This document shows, in pieces, positions 24,001 through 33,500 of a DNA stretch of 64,000 nt. The stretch is from positions 1-64,000 of the forward strand of contig JBGUPL010000014.1 in assembly GCA_045130275.1 (NCBI GenBank). Reading direction: 5' to 3'. The stretch's first letter is position 1; the number at the start of each line of letters is the position of its first letter. This DNA is from F23-D06 sp045130275. GTDB lineage: Bacteria > Bacteroidota > Bacteroidia > Bacteroidales > WCHB1-69. A program made the translations under genes and the position numbers. The notes below the pieces were generated by a model. That model was not told where the DNA came from and did no database searches. It saw only the letters and a program-made list of their open reading frames with translations.

Positions 24001-24038
24001 AAGATAAAATCGCTGAAATCGACGCACTTGAAAATTAA
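21015..24038 (+). CDS. Large exported tetratricopeptide-repeat protein
   Basis: A 1007-residue protein built almost wholly from TPR-like helix pairs. ATG at 21015 gives a clean signal peptide (MRIFKFVLLFMAAGLFAVESAVA, cleaved before Q); a GTG three codons upstream is less likely. Repeats are visible throughout, for example LYEYQTAVDLFNKEKYGSAQQYF, AKLAD-type A-helices and the Y-xx-A-x-x-x-Y spacing of sel1/TolA-binding (YbgF-like) repeats such as FDLAVTYHTQNDYTSAISAY and AHTRLAQAYLNSDNPQMAISTY. There is no enzymatic domain. It is probably a periplasmic scaffold. It is followed by a barrel protein and a lipoprotein on the same strand with only an octamer array between, so the three likely act together in the envelope. 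Confidence 0.85.
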   Translation: MRIFKFVLLFMAAGLFAVESAVAQRTENFKSPLYEYQTAVDLFNKEKYGSAQQYFKYVYESTEDKQHDLKTNSLFYQGVCAAKLDNQDAGYLLQTFIDRYPVHTSVPEARFYLGRFYFARKNYKKAIAQFEEIYESEIQPENVQEYHFKKGYSYFMTSDYDNAKMMFRKAREEEGPYKERSTYYLAFMAYQSEQYDAALEDFLQLKDNPEFKEEVPYFLTQIYFKEGEYEKVLQVAPEVSTPKDKNQSQVVRCVALSQYNLNQYEEAAENFDKLKNNDQVTMDRNDWFAMGFTNYRVRKYNEAIPDFSRAANDKQPDAMTQQCYFLIADCYMKTGQRTLAAQSFKEASKYDFDPAVKEEAMFNYAKLQCETSTSPFNNGIEALQEYLNQYPYAKHSEEAADYLSRIYLSTKNYQAAISSIEKLKTKSPAILKAYQRCTYNRALELINNKNNKDAIALLNKTIGSPSEKKTHLDALYWKAEAQYRNEQYKDAYYSFQTYQNAAGASSNEYYVNSFYSLGYAALKMKRYKDAGNYFKTYLNKTKKTEDIDIQADASARLADCYFMQLDLPNAIKYYDQCERLGQSNADYAVYQLAKCYGYQKNNNKKIQTLERLLNNYPSTSYKDDAEFDLAVTYHTQNDYTSAISAYKSFIKNHPKSQYIRQAHTRLAQAYLNSDNPQMAISTYKYVVETYPGSQEAKDALANLETIYTENGNTSEFFDYVRSKNMNISADRQDSIAFKAAETKYNRGDCESSIAACQDYIRQFPNGSFVAKAHFFKGECEYGMRRYDDALADYEAIIKNYKTEYNVTALHKAASILYNDKKYAKALTYFNKLMENTTAEEEIIYANNGAMRCAYFLKEYRSALTSAENIIRANQPDQDLLSEALLIAGNSAMALNEVSSAKGYYSQLMPKGSNDLCAEAAYHLADIALNYDKNLDDCEARIKAILGSDYSSEYWYARTFILYGDLYRAKGNYFQARHTYQSIVDNYGGADLVKMAQDKIAEIDALEN

Positions 24039-24106
24039 CCCACTAACCTATTAACCCACTAACCTTCTAACCTTTTAACCATTTAACCATTTAACCTTAA
24101 AACCAT
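24035..24106. repeat. Octamer array at the TPR stop codon
   Basis: Nine 8-base units of the form TTAACCCA/CTAACCTT/TTAACCAT, the reverse-complement orientation of the GGTTAGAR family. The TPR stop (24036-24038) lies in the first unit, and the last unit ends three bases before the next ATG. Confidence 0.9.
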
Positions 24107-24109
24107 AAT

Positions 24110-26053
24110 ATGAAAAAAATAGCAATTCCAGTAATAATAGCAATAATGCTGTCGGCTATCGGTTCAAGCGCGCAGGTGGTGGATTCCGCCCAGCTTTTGA
24201 TCAAATATGTGCCGAAGTTGGCCAATTCCAACAAAATTAATCAGCAGGCGGTGCTGAAAGATACCGTGGTGAGCGAACAGATGGAGTTCAACTATGTGAT
24301 CGCGCCGACCAAGCCGGAGCTGAGTTTCGAACCGGGCGAAATGCAGGTGGGTAAGCTCAACCCGGAGGTGAAGGAACGCTATTACCGCAACTACCTGAAA
24401 CTTGGATTCGGATACCCTATCACGCCCTTGGCGGAATTGTCGATGCACAACTGCCAAAATCCGAAGTATTCCTACGGCTTGAATTTCCACCATTTCTCGT
24501 CCTGGGCGGAACCGATCGGGAAGGTGCAGAAAAAGTTCGCCTACGCGCCCACGAGCGACACGCGTGTGAACCTGTTTTTCAACCGGATTTTCAAAAACCA
24601 CACTTTTTACTCCTCTGTCGGCTACAACCACGAACTAGCCAACTTGTACGGCTACTCTACAGATTGGGTGTGTCCGGAACTCTATCGGAATCCTGAACAG
24701 TACTACAGCAAAGAGTATAGGGATAGCATTAAGAATAATTTCAACCATGTACGTGCGGAGGTCGGTCTCCGCTCTAACTACACAGCTGATGAGAAAAGAC
24801 TGAAAGAAGATGTGCGTGTGAACTACGATTTCATCCACACCAGTTGGAAAAACATGGAACACGGGGTCGGGCTGCATGGCATGCTGGCCTATGATGCCAA
24901 GTTCCTGAAAATTTCTGGCTACCAGCATTATCAATTGGATTTGGGCTTGGACTATTTCAACAATGTCTGGAGCGACAGCATTCCAATGGGAACGGACAGC
25001 AGTCTCCTGAAGCGCCGTGCCGAGAATAGTCTCATGTTCGAGTTCAAGCCGACCATGAGTTTCAGTATCCGCGAATACCACCTGATGCTGGGTGTCGGGG
25101 TGCCGGTGCTGAACCAGTACAACAAGACACAATGTCCGATCTACCCGGTTGCCGAGTTGCAGATGGGGCTCATCCGCGAAGTGCTGAACCTCTATGTCGG
25201 GGTGGACGGCCGAAGCGAATACACTTCGCTGAAAAAACTGCTGTACGAGAATCCCTATGTAAAGCCGAACCTGGACACCCTGCGCTTCATGAAATCGCAG
25301 ATCAGTATATACGGTGGCGTGAAGGGCAAAATCACGTCCAAACTGAACTATCATGTCGCCGCCCGCTACTCTTATTGCCGTGACCTGCCGTTTTTCATGC
25401 TCGACACGGCCAGTCTGCTGAAAAACCAGTTTGATGTGGTGTATGCAAAGAAGGGTACGGAGCTAGACGTGACTGCCAACTTGAGTTGGGAGGCCATCAA
25501 TCATTTGTATTTGAATCTGATGGGCCGCTACCACGATTTCTATTTCCTCGAAGACTACGATTGGTTTAACTCTGACCAGATTACTGGTGGAAAACCGCTC
25601 TACATCCCGCGCTGGGAGATCGGTTTCGAGGGCAAATACATCCTGAAGAACCGCTATATCTTCACTGCCAATGCAAAAGTGGGCTTCAACCGCTGGGTGG
25701 TGGTGCCGAGAAGTATGCCGGTGGTGGATGAGCATGGTTTGATGGAATTGGATGACAACGGCAATGTTGTCCATCGGATGAGTTACTCGGTGGAGAACGA
25801 TATTCGCCATTCCCAAAGCGGTGAGTCAGCAACGGCTATGCCGGTGCTGAACTTTGGTATCGGATTTGAATATCTGATTACCAAGCAGTTCACTGCGTTT
25901 GCAAACATCAACAATATTGGTTGCCAGTACGCCACAAACTATTACGGATTCAATAATTTCGGAATTAACGCCATCGTGGGTATCACCTATTCGTTTGGCA
26001 ATGAGGCGATTAAGCCGTTGAAGAAAAAATCCATCGCGGAAAAAGCAATATAA
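24110..26053 (+). CDS. Outer-membrane beta-barrel protein (TonB-receptor-like, no plug)
   Basis: A 647-residue exported protein with signal peptide MKKIAIPVIIAIMLSAIGSSA. The mature part is a run of amphipathic strands ending in aromatic residues (for example YRNYLKLGFGYP, KYSYGLNFHHFSSW, VNLFFNRIF, YHLMLGVGVP, FGINAIVGITYSF), typical of a large outer-membrane barrel. A plug domain and TonB box were not found, and the last residues (KKKSIAEKAI) do not end in the usual aromatic residue, so it is not a standard TonB-dependent receptor. It overlaps the next gene by one base (TAATG), which implies coupled translation with the Rieske-like lipoprotein. Confidence 0.75.
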   Translation: MKKIAIPVIIAIMLSAIGSSAQVVDSAQLLIKYVPKLANSNKINQQAVLKDTVVSEQMEFNYVIAPTKPELSFEPGEMQVGKLNPEVKERYYRNYLKLGFGYPITPLAELSMHNCQNPKYSYGLNFHHFSSWAEPIGKVQKKFAYAPTSDTRVNLFFNRIFKNHTFYSSVGYNHELANLYGYSTDWVCPELYRNPEQYYSKEYRDSIKNNFNHVRAEVGLRSNYTADEKRLKEDVRVNYDFIHTSWKNMEHGVGLHGMLAYDAKFLKISGYQHYQLDLGLDYFNNVWSDSIPMGTDSSLLKRRAENSLMFEFKPTMSFSIREYHLMLGVGVPVLNQYNKTQCPIYPVAELQMGLIREVLNLYVGVDGRSEYTSLKKLLYENPYVKPNLDTLRFMKSQISIYGGVKGKITSKLNYHVAARYSYCRDLPFFMLDTASLLKNQFDVVYAKKGTELDVTANLSWEAINHLYLNLMGRYHDFYFLEDYDWFNSDQITGGKPLYIPRWEIGFEGKYILKNRYIFTANAKVGFNRWVVVPRSMPVVDEHGLMELDDNGNVVHRMSYSVENDIRHSQSGESATAMPVLNFGIGFEYLITKQFTAFANINNIGCQYATNYYGFNNFGINAIVGITYSFGNEAIKPLKKKSIAEKAI

Positions 26054-26475
26054 TGAAACGAAACCTGTTTCTTACCATCCTGTTGATGCTGGTGGTCATT
26101 TCCTCCTGCGACAACATGAATCATCCGACCATTCCCTATCGGAAGGTGGATTTCACGATTTACCCGAATGACGTAATATATTATAGGCTAAACACTTACG
26201 GCGGATATGAGTATTTCACCGGCGGAATTGGCGGAATAATTGTTTTTCGCTTGGATGAATGGACATTCAAGGCATACGACCGTTCCTGCTCATACGACTG
26301 GGAGGAGACCGGTTCGTGGATCTGGATGCATCCGAGCGGTATCATGCTGGTGGACTCTCTATGCGGTTCGGTTTACAATATCCTCGACGGGACTGTTATT
26401 TCCGGCCCTGCGCGTTGGCCGTTGCGGGAATATCATACCCGTTATGACGGAGTGAGACTCCGCGTTTACAATTAA
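26053..26475 (+). CDS. Rieske-fold lipoprotein lacking cluster ligands
   Basis: A 140-residue lipoprotein: signal peptide with lipobox VISSC (Cys20), then a small beta domain. The order of motifs matches Rieske [2Fe-2S] lipoproteins: TFKAYDRSCSYDW at the position of the first CxH ligand pair, LVDSLCGSVYN at the position of the CPxHGS pair, then GTVISGPARWPLREYHTRYDG, the typical GPA-PL-Y segment, and a closing LRVYN strand. Both His ligands are replaced (Tyr and Ser) and only one Cys of each pair remains, so it should not bind a standard Rieske cluster. It is the third gene of the TPR-barrel operon. It may have become a structural part of an envelope complex. Confidence refers to the gene and fold, not to a function. 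Confidence 0.7.
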   Translation: MKRNLFLTILLMLVVISSCDNMNHPTIPYRKVDFTIYPNDVIYYRLNTYGGYEYFTGGIGGIIVFRLDEWTFKAYDRSCSYDWEETGSWIWMHPSGIMLVDSLCGSVYNILDGTVISGPARWPLREYHTRYDGVRLRVYN

Positions 26476-26687
26476 TATCGATTCTCAGCATAAGTTGTTT
26501 CACGGTCATCGGACTGATGGCTGGTGAACCGTTGTGCCCTTTTGCCATTGGCTATATTATATCCTATGACCAATTGCAGGATTATGTAATAAGTGGTATA
26601 AATTAGTATTATAGTATATATAATAATACAAGGAGCGATTTTTTTTGAACAAATATTTTTTAGTCCAATCCGTATTGAAAAATTTTA

Positions 26688-26695
26688 TATTTTTG
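26688..26695 (+). promoter_or_regulatory. Promoter -7 element (TATTTTTG) for the receptor-secreted protein-PorV unit
   Basis: Exact TAnnTTTG followed by C, 48 bases before the receptor ATG. The 268-base gap before the gene (26476-26743) is otherwise AT-rich and shows no further gene or clear hairpin. Confidence 0.55.
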
Positions 26696-26743
26696 CAAGC
26701 TTATTATAGAGTGGATAAAAAGTTTTATGTTTAATATAAATTA

Positions 26744-29700
26744 ATGGCTATGATTAAAAAATTACTCGCAACTTTAGGAGTAATCATCCTTTTCACAAGT
26801 GCGGCATTCTCACAGAGCCAGATTAAAGGTAAAGTGACAGACCAGACGAATGCACCGTTGGGCTTCACCAGGGTGTTGCTGAAGGTCGGCGACCGTGTTG
26901 TAAACATGGCGCAAGCCGATGCGAATGGTGATTACGCAATGTTCAACATCGAGGCCGGAACATACGATTTGGTGGCCGATGCTGTGATGGTCAACAAGAC
27001 GATGACAAAGTCTAACATCACGGTGGCTTCCAACCAGGTCGTGTTCGAGAACTTCGTGATTGACCTTACGAATGATGTCGCGGAAGTCGTGATTGAGTGG
27101 GAACCGCCGGTGTTCTCACAAGATAACACGACATCATCCAACCGTATGTCTGGTGAGAGTATCCGTACGACTCCCGGTCGTTCTGTGACAAGCGCTCTTG
27201 CCAACTTGGAGGGTGTCTCCTCTGTGGATGGTGCTATGACCAGTGTCCGTGGTAACCGTTCCGATGGTCAGCAGACTATCGTCGATGGTGTGCGTGTCCG
27301 TGGTGGTAGCGGTGTCTCCATGTCTTCCATTGAGGAAGTGCAGTTGATCCAGGGTGGTGTCCCCGCCGAATATGGTGACGGTACCTCCTTCACGGTGATC
27401 ACCACCAAACAGGCGCCGAAGGAATTCCACGGTTCAGTTGAGCTGCGTGGATCCGTTGACGGTTACAACAACTTCCTTGCTGCTGTTTCCGTGACCGGTC
27501 CCCTGTTGAAAGGTAAAGGAAGAAACGATCCTACGCGTATCGGTTTCCTCTTCAGCGGTGAGGTCGCTTACACTCATGATGGTTCTCCCGCACGTGGTGG
27601 CACGTGGGTGGCCAACGATGATGTTCGCGAAAGCATTATCGCTAACCCGCTTCGTTACAGTAACACCGAGTTCGGTGTCCAGTACCAGGAAGCATGCTAT
27701 CTGACTAGCGAGTCCTTCCACAAGGAGCGTGTGAGAAAGAACGCCGGCTCCTGGAGTTATCTCGGCCAGTTGAAACTCGACTTTATGTTGGGAAAGAGAC
27801 ATAATGCCAGACTCTCCGTCAGCGGTTCTTATGAATATGGCATAGGCAAATCCTGGGGTTCCACCTCTGCGCTGTTCAACGGCGACAACAACCCCATTTC
27901 CTCTTCCAGCCTCGCCCGTGTGAGCGCTCGTTTCAACCACCGTGTTGTGAACGACACCACTGGTTCGGCTGTCCTGAAGAACTTGATGTATGACATTAAT
28001 GCTTCTTACACCCATACCGGTGGTCTCTCTTATGCTGCTCACCACAAAGACCGTCTTTTTGATTATGGTTATGTGGGTCAGTTCACCACCAACAAGGCAA
28101 GAGGTTATTCTTACGTCGATGAGTTCAAACTCAATGACACGACCATCTACTACGGTGCCAGAGTTTTCAATGGCTGGTACGATTCCTTGGTCACTTTCCG
28201 TGTTAACCCGGATCACAACGTCAACCCCATTTTGTCTAACTATACTTTGAACTTCATTGATAAATTCCCGACCGAGGTCATCAATGAGTACTTTGGTACG
28301 ACCATTCCTTACGACCTGAACATTTATCAACAATTTGGTGCGTTGAGAAATGGTGACAGCCCTGATCTGATCTATTCTATGTACTATTCTCCTGGTACTG
28401 TGATGAGTAGCTACAGCAAATCTTCTATGGATCAGATTGGTTTGAAGGCCAGCATTTCCATGAACATTAAGGACCACGAGTTGAAGTTCGGTTATGATTT
28501 CGAGAAACTGACCTATCGAGGCTACGGTATCGCCCCCATCACGTTGTGGACGCTGATGCGTAACGAAGCAAACTCCCATATTGCCGAGTTGGATGTGGAC
28601 AACCCCATTATCTATGATGATGGTGATCAATTCATCGTTGATTACAACCGTTTGATCAAATTGGAAGACCAAAGTGTTTTTGACAGAAACCTGCGTACTC
28701 ATCTCGGTTTGAACCCCGATGGTGACGATTGGATCGACATCGACAATTTGTCACCGAACACGTTCAGCGTTGACATGTTCTCCGCTGAAGAGCTGCTTCT
28801 GGGTAACTCTGCTGGTTCCAGCCCGCTGGTCAGCTACTACGGTTATGACTACACTGGTAAGAAATATAACAAAAAGACTACCATCGAAGACTTCTTCAAC
28901 AATGTGGACAAAGCCACCGGCCAAAAGACCTACAATATCGGTGCTTATGAGCCTATCTACATGGCGTTCTACATTCAAGATAAGTTTGCCATCAACTCTT
29001 TGTTGTTCAACGTTGGTTTGCGTGTTGACCGTTTCGACGCCAACCAGTCTGTGTTGAAAGACCCCTATCTGTTCCGTGAGGCCTATACGGTGGGCGATCT
29101 GTTGCAAATCAATGACAAACTGCAGTTTGTCGGCAACGCCCAGGATGATTGGGTTGTGTATTATTCTGGAACGGATGTTTACATGAGCGAGGCTGATATC
29201 CAAGGCGGCGAGTTCAACAAGCAGTCTATCGTTGGTTATCGTCAAGGCGACACATGGTATAACGCAGCCGGTAACTTGGTGAGCGATCCTGAAGGCGAGC
29301 TCTCCCTGTATGTGAATGGTCCTATCCTCAAAAACGAGATCGACCAGATTAACTCCATCACCAAGGTGGAAGCTGGCGCTTTCACGGATTACAAGGCACA
29401 ATGGTCTGTGATGCCTCGTATCTCCTTCTCCTTCCCCGTGAATGACAACTCTTTGTTCTATGCGCACTACAACATCATCACTTCCCGTCCGACGAACCTG
29501 CAGATCTCCCCGGTGGATTATCTGTTCATTTCAAAGCGCAACTCTGCCGGCGACATCATCAACAACCCGAATATGAAGCCGCAACAGAGTATCGACTACG
29601 AAATCGGTTTCCGTCAGAAGATTGGTGCCAAGTCCGCTATCAGTATCAGTGCTTACTATTCTGAGAAACGTAACCAGATTCAGGCTTACCGTTTCTCCGG

Positions 29701-30535
29701 TGCATATCCGAACACCTATTATTCCTATCAGAACATCGACTTCGGTACTGTGCAAGGTTTCACATTCTCCTACAGAATGAACAGAACCCGCAACATGACG
29801 TTGTCCGCCAACTATACGCTGCAATTCGCCAAGGGTACCGGTTCAAGCACGACTTCCCAGCTCTCCATTTTGGCAGCCGGTCAGCCTAACTTGAGAACCC
29901 TGACGAACTTGAGCTTCGACCAGCGTCATAGAATCGGTGTGAACTTCGACTATCGTTTCCAAGATGGTATCGACTATAAGGAGAATGGCGGTCCTATCAC
30001 CGAGAAGATCATCACTGCTGCCGACGGTACGCAAACTGTCAAGGAAATCCAATGGTTGGCCAACACAGGTTTCTCACTCCTGTTCTCCGCCGCCTCCGGT
30101 ACTCCTTACACTCGTTCCAGCACACCGTACTCCAACATCGTGAGCGGTACCACTTCCACCCTTTCCGGTTCTATCAACGGTTCCAACCTGCCGTGGCAGT
30201 ATCAATGTGACCTCCGTATTGACAAGTCCTTCATGTTCAACTTCAACAAGAACAAGAAAGACGAGAACGGAAAGACCAAGGCCGCCAAGATGGGTTACCT
30301 GACTATTTACCTGGATATCCAGAACCTCTTCAACTTCAAGAACGTGATTTCTGTGTATGACTACACGGGTAACGCTGACGACGACGGTTACCTCTCCGCC
30401 GCCGCTTATCAACAGCAAATCAACTCTCAGGTCTATGTACCCTCCTACATCAACTACTATTTGATGAGAGTCCAGAACCCGTATAACTACAGTCGCCCGT
30501 TCCGTGCAAGCTTAGGTATTCAATTCGGCTTTTAA
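26744..30535 (+). CDS. TonB-dependent receptor with carboxypeptidase-like regulatory domain
   Basis: A 1263-residue outer-membrane receptor. Signal peptide (LLATLGVIILFTSAAFS), then a carboxypeptidase-D regulatory-like Ig domain (QIKGKVTDQTNAPLGFTRVLL, about 25-105), a plug domain with VRGNRSDGQQTIVDGVRVRG (about 167-187) and VQLIQGGVPAEYGDGTSFTVI, then a 22-strand type barrel ending in RASLGIQFGF with terminal Phe. It lacks the SusC/RagA signatures and there is no SusD partner, so it does not belong to a polysaccharide utilisation pair. The next two genes on the same strand (24 bases and 27 bases apart) are a very large secreted protein and a PorV-like barrel, and this arrangement suggests one surface system. 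Confidence 0.9.
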   Translation: MAMIKKLLATLGVIILFTSAAFSQSQIKGKVTDQTNAPLGFTRVLLKVGDRVVNMAQADANGDYAMFNIEAGTYDLVADAVMVNKTMTKSNITVASNQVVFENFVIDLTNDVAEVVIEWEPPVFSQDNTTSSNRMSGESIRTTPGRSVTSALANLEGVSSVDGAMTSVRGNRSDGQQTIVDGVRVRGGSGVSMSSIEEVQLIQGGVPAEYGDGTSFTVITTKQAPKEFHGSVELRGSVDGYNNFLAAVSVTGPLLKGKGRNDPTRIGFLFSGEVAYTHDGSPARGGTWVANDDVRESIIANPLRYSNTEFGVQYQEACYLTSESFHKERVRKNAGSWSYLGQLKLDFMLGKRHNARLSVSGSYEYGIGKSWGSTSALFNGDNNPISSSSLARVSARFNHRVVNDTTGSAVLKNLMYDINASYTHTGGLSYAAHHKDRLFDYGYVGQFTTNKARGYSYVDEFKLNDTTIYYGARVFNGWYDSLVTFRVNPDHNVNPILSNYTLNFIDKFPTEVINEYFGTTIPYDLNIYQQFGALRNGDSPDLIYSMYYSPGTVMSSYSKSSMDQIGLKASISMNIKDHELKFGYDFEKLTYRGYGIAPITLWTLMRNEANSHIAELDVDNPIIYDDGDQFIVDYNRLIKLEDQSVFDRNLRTHLGLNPDGDDWIDIDNLSPNTFSVDMFSAEELLLGNSAGSSPLVSYYGYDYTGKKYNKKTTIEDFFNNVDKATGQKTYNIGAYEPIYMAFYIQDKFAINSLLFNVGLRVDRFDANQSVLKDPYLFREAYTVGDLLQINDKLQFVGNAQDDWVVYYSGTDVYMSEADIQGGEFNKQSIVGYRQGDTWYNAAGNLVSDPEGELSLYVNGPILKNEIDQINSITKVEAGAFTDYKAQWSVMPRISFSFPVNDNSLFYAHYNIITSRPTNLQISPVDYLFISKRNSAGDIINNPNMKPQQSIDYEIGFRQKIGAKSAISISAYYSEKRNQIQAYRFSGAYPNTYYSYQNIDFGTVQGFTFSYRMNRTRNMTLSANYTLQFAKGTGSSTTSQLSILAAGQPNLRTLTNLSFDQRHRIGVNFDYRFQDGIDYKENGGPITEKIITAADGTQTVKEIQWLANTGFSLLFSAASGTPYTRSSTPYSNIVSGTTSTLSGSINGSNLPWQYQCDLRIDKSFMFNFNKNKKDENGKTKAAKMGYLTIYLDIQNLFNFKNVISVYDYTGNADDDGYLSAAAYQQQINSQVYVPSYINYYLMRVQNPYNYSRPFRASLGIQFGF

Positions 30536-30559
30536 TCAATAGAAAAAATATTAGGATAT

Positions 30560-33500
30560 ATGAAAAATATTAAACAAATTTTCTGCTTGACTCTTCTTAT
30601 GGTGTTTGTGCTGTCTGGCACATTACGCGCCGAAAAATTAAAAGGAGAGAGAAGATCTTCCTCACCGAAAGCGGAGTCTGCCACCTGTCTTCCTGCAGCA
30701 GGGTCCAACGAGCTGACGGTGAACAATGTACGCGCCTATATTGAGACGGGTGGTACTATGTGGTTCAAGGAAGTCTCCGAATATGAGGTTCCGAGAGGTT
30801 CCGGTAAGACTTCAATGTTCTGTGCCGCTCTTTGGATCGGCGGTCATGACGCCAATGGCCAGTTGAAATTGGCTGCTGTGCGTTTCAGACAAGTCGGTGA
30901 CGACTATTGGCCTGGCCCGTTGAAAACCACCGGTGCCAGTACGACACAGTCCATGTGTATCAAATTCGATAAGCATTTCAAGATTTCCCGTGCGGAGGTT
31001 GACCAGCATATTTCTGGTTACAACACCACCGGTTATGTTATGCCCGCCAGCATCGCCAACTGGCCTGCCCATGGTGATGAAGGTTACTCCTATTATCTCG
31101 CTCCTTTCAAGGATGTGAACGAGAATGGCGTGTATGATCCTGAAAACGGTGACTATCCGTACTATGACATCAATAATGACTTGTGCCCTTGGACAGAAGA
31201 CAATATCGCTCTCGCTGCCCAACACGCACTTCCCAGAACTCCTGAGGACATTATGTACTATGGACAAGATTGGCACAATTCCAACGGTATGATCTATGCT
31301 GACCATGTGCTTAAAGGCGATGAAACCCTTTTCTGGATTTTCAATGATAACGCCGGTCCTCACACGGAGTCTCAAGGTAACCCCATCGGTCTGGAAATCC
31401 GTGGACAGTGCTTCGGCTTCTCCACGAATGACGAACTGAACAACATGACGTTCTACTCCTATGAGATTATCAACCGTTCTACCTACACCTTGACGGACAC
31501 TTATTTCTCCCAGTGGGTTGACCCGGATCTGGGTTATGCTTACGATGACTATGTGGGTTGCGATGTGGGTCGTGGTTTGGGTTACTGCTATAACGGCTCC
31601 AATGTCGATGGTAGCGGTCAAAACTGGGCTTACGGCGACCAACCCCCTGCAGTAGGTGTTGACTTCTTCCAGGGACCTTATATGGATGCCGATGGCCGTG
31701 ATAACCCGAAATTCTATGCCGACAGCGCTTCCGAGATTGGCTATTGTGACAGATTTCTCAACAGCATTTACGAGCTTGACCAGATGGCCATCAATGGCGT
31801 GAACTTCGGCGATAGCATTGTCGATAACGAGCGTTTCGGTATGAGACGGTTTGTCTATCACAACAATAACGAGAGTGTCACGGGTGACCCGAGAATCGCA
31901 GTCGAGTACTACAACATGCTGCGCGGTATCTGGAGAGATAACTCCAAAATGCGTTATGGTGGCAATGCCCACACTTCTAACGGCGGTAATGGTCCTGAGT
32001 GCGACTTCATGTTCCCTGCTTTGACGGATGTCTGTAACTGGGGTACCAGTGGCATTGATCCTGTTCCCACTCAGTATGGTGCTGACGGATGGACGGAAGC
32101 CAATGTCGGTAACGCTGCTTACGACCGTCGTTTCATGCAGTCTGCTGGTCCCTTCACGTTGAAACCCGGTGCTGTGAACTACATCACTGTCGGTATTCCG
32201 TGGGCACGCGCTGCACAAGGTGGTGCCCAGGCTTCTGTGGAACTCCTGAAACGTGCCGATGACAAGTGTCAGTCTTTGTTCGAGAACTGCTTCAAGACCC
32301 TGGATGGTCCTGACGCTCCCGATGTGACGATCCGCGAGCTGGAGAACGAGCTTATCATTTATCTCTCCAACAACGATCCTCAGAAGAACAATTACCACGA
32401 GACTTATATTGAGATGGATCCTCAGATCCCGAGAACACTGGCTACCACTTCTTATGTCAATCAAGTGGATTCTATTTTCACTTACACTGCTGATGGTCAG
32501 CCCGACACGATTGTGAATGTTTATCCTGTTCCCGTTGAGGAATTGGATACGCTTACACACGAGCAACGTTCTTACAAGTTTGAAGGTTATCAGATTTATC
32601 AATTGGCAAATGCTTCTGTGAGTGTCACCGATTTGGGTGATGCCAGCAAGGCTCTCCTCGTCGCCCAGTGCGATGTCGAGAATGATGCCTCTCAGTTGAT
32701 CAACTGGGTCTATAATGACGCACTCGGCACCTCTGTCGCAACGGAGATGGTCAACGGCGGTAACGAGGGTATTTCCCACTCCTTCAGAATCACCGAGGAC
32801 AAATTTGCCACCGGTACCAACAAGAAACTTGTCAACCACAAAGAATACTATTTCTTGGTTCTCGCTTACGGTTACAATGAGTACAAGAAGTTCAGTTTGG
32901 ACGCCGACCATATGGATGGCCAACAGACTCCTTACCTTGCCGGTCGTAGAAATATCAAGACGACGGTGGGTATTCCTCACAAACCCGTTGAGCAGATTAT
33001 GAATTCCCAATACGGTGATGTGCCTATGATCACCCGTATTGAGGGACAAGGCAATGGTGGTATGTTCCTTGATCTTACCGATGAGTCTCGCGAACTGATC
33101 CTTGCCAACAATGTTTATAACAATGTCCAATACAAGAACAACTTCGGTCCGTTGAACATTCAGGTGGTTGACCCGTTGATGGTCAAGCCCTTCAACTACT
33201 ATGTCAAGTTCTTGGAAAATAACATCAGCAGCGATGTCAACGACAGCACGATGTGGCAATTGATCATTTCTGATGAACATTCCGATAGAGAACTTATTGA
33301 CAATGGTATCTACACTATTGGCGACAATGGTGATACCATTCCTACCCGTGTGACTACTGCAGCTATGCCGATCAGCATGACGAATGAGCAGCTCTTCTTG
33401 GATTTGGGTATTGCCATCTCCATCAAGAATTACAAATTCAAGGTTTATCAGCGTAATCTGGATGAACACATTATGAAGAATGGTGGTTATAACTACCAAA

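Noticed and set aside
26476..26743. Riboswitch or small RNA in the 268-base gap before the TonB receptor
   Set aside because: The stretch is AT-rich without a clear stem set or conserved riboswitch core; only a -7 element is supportable.
30812..33499. Long antisense open frame (895 codons) opposite the 1576-residue secreted protein
   Set aside because: It mirrors the codon use of the real gene on the + strand, has no signal peptide or motif, and lacks a promoter element.
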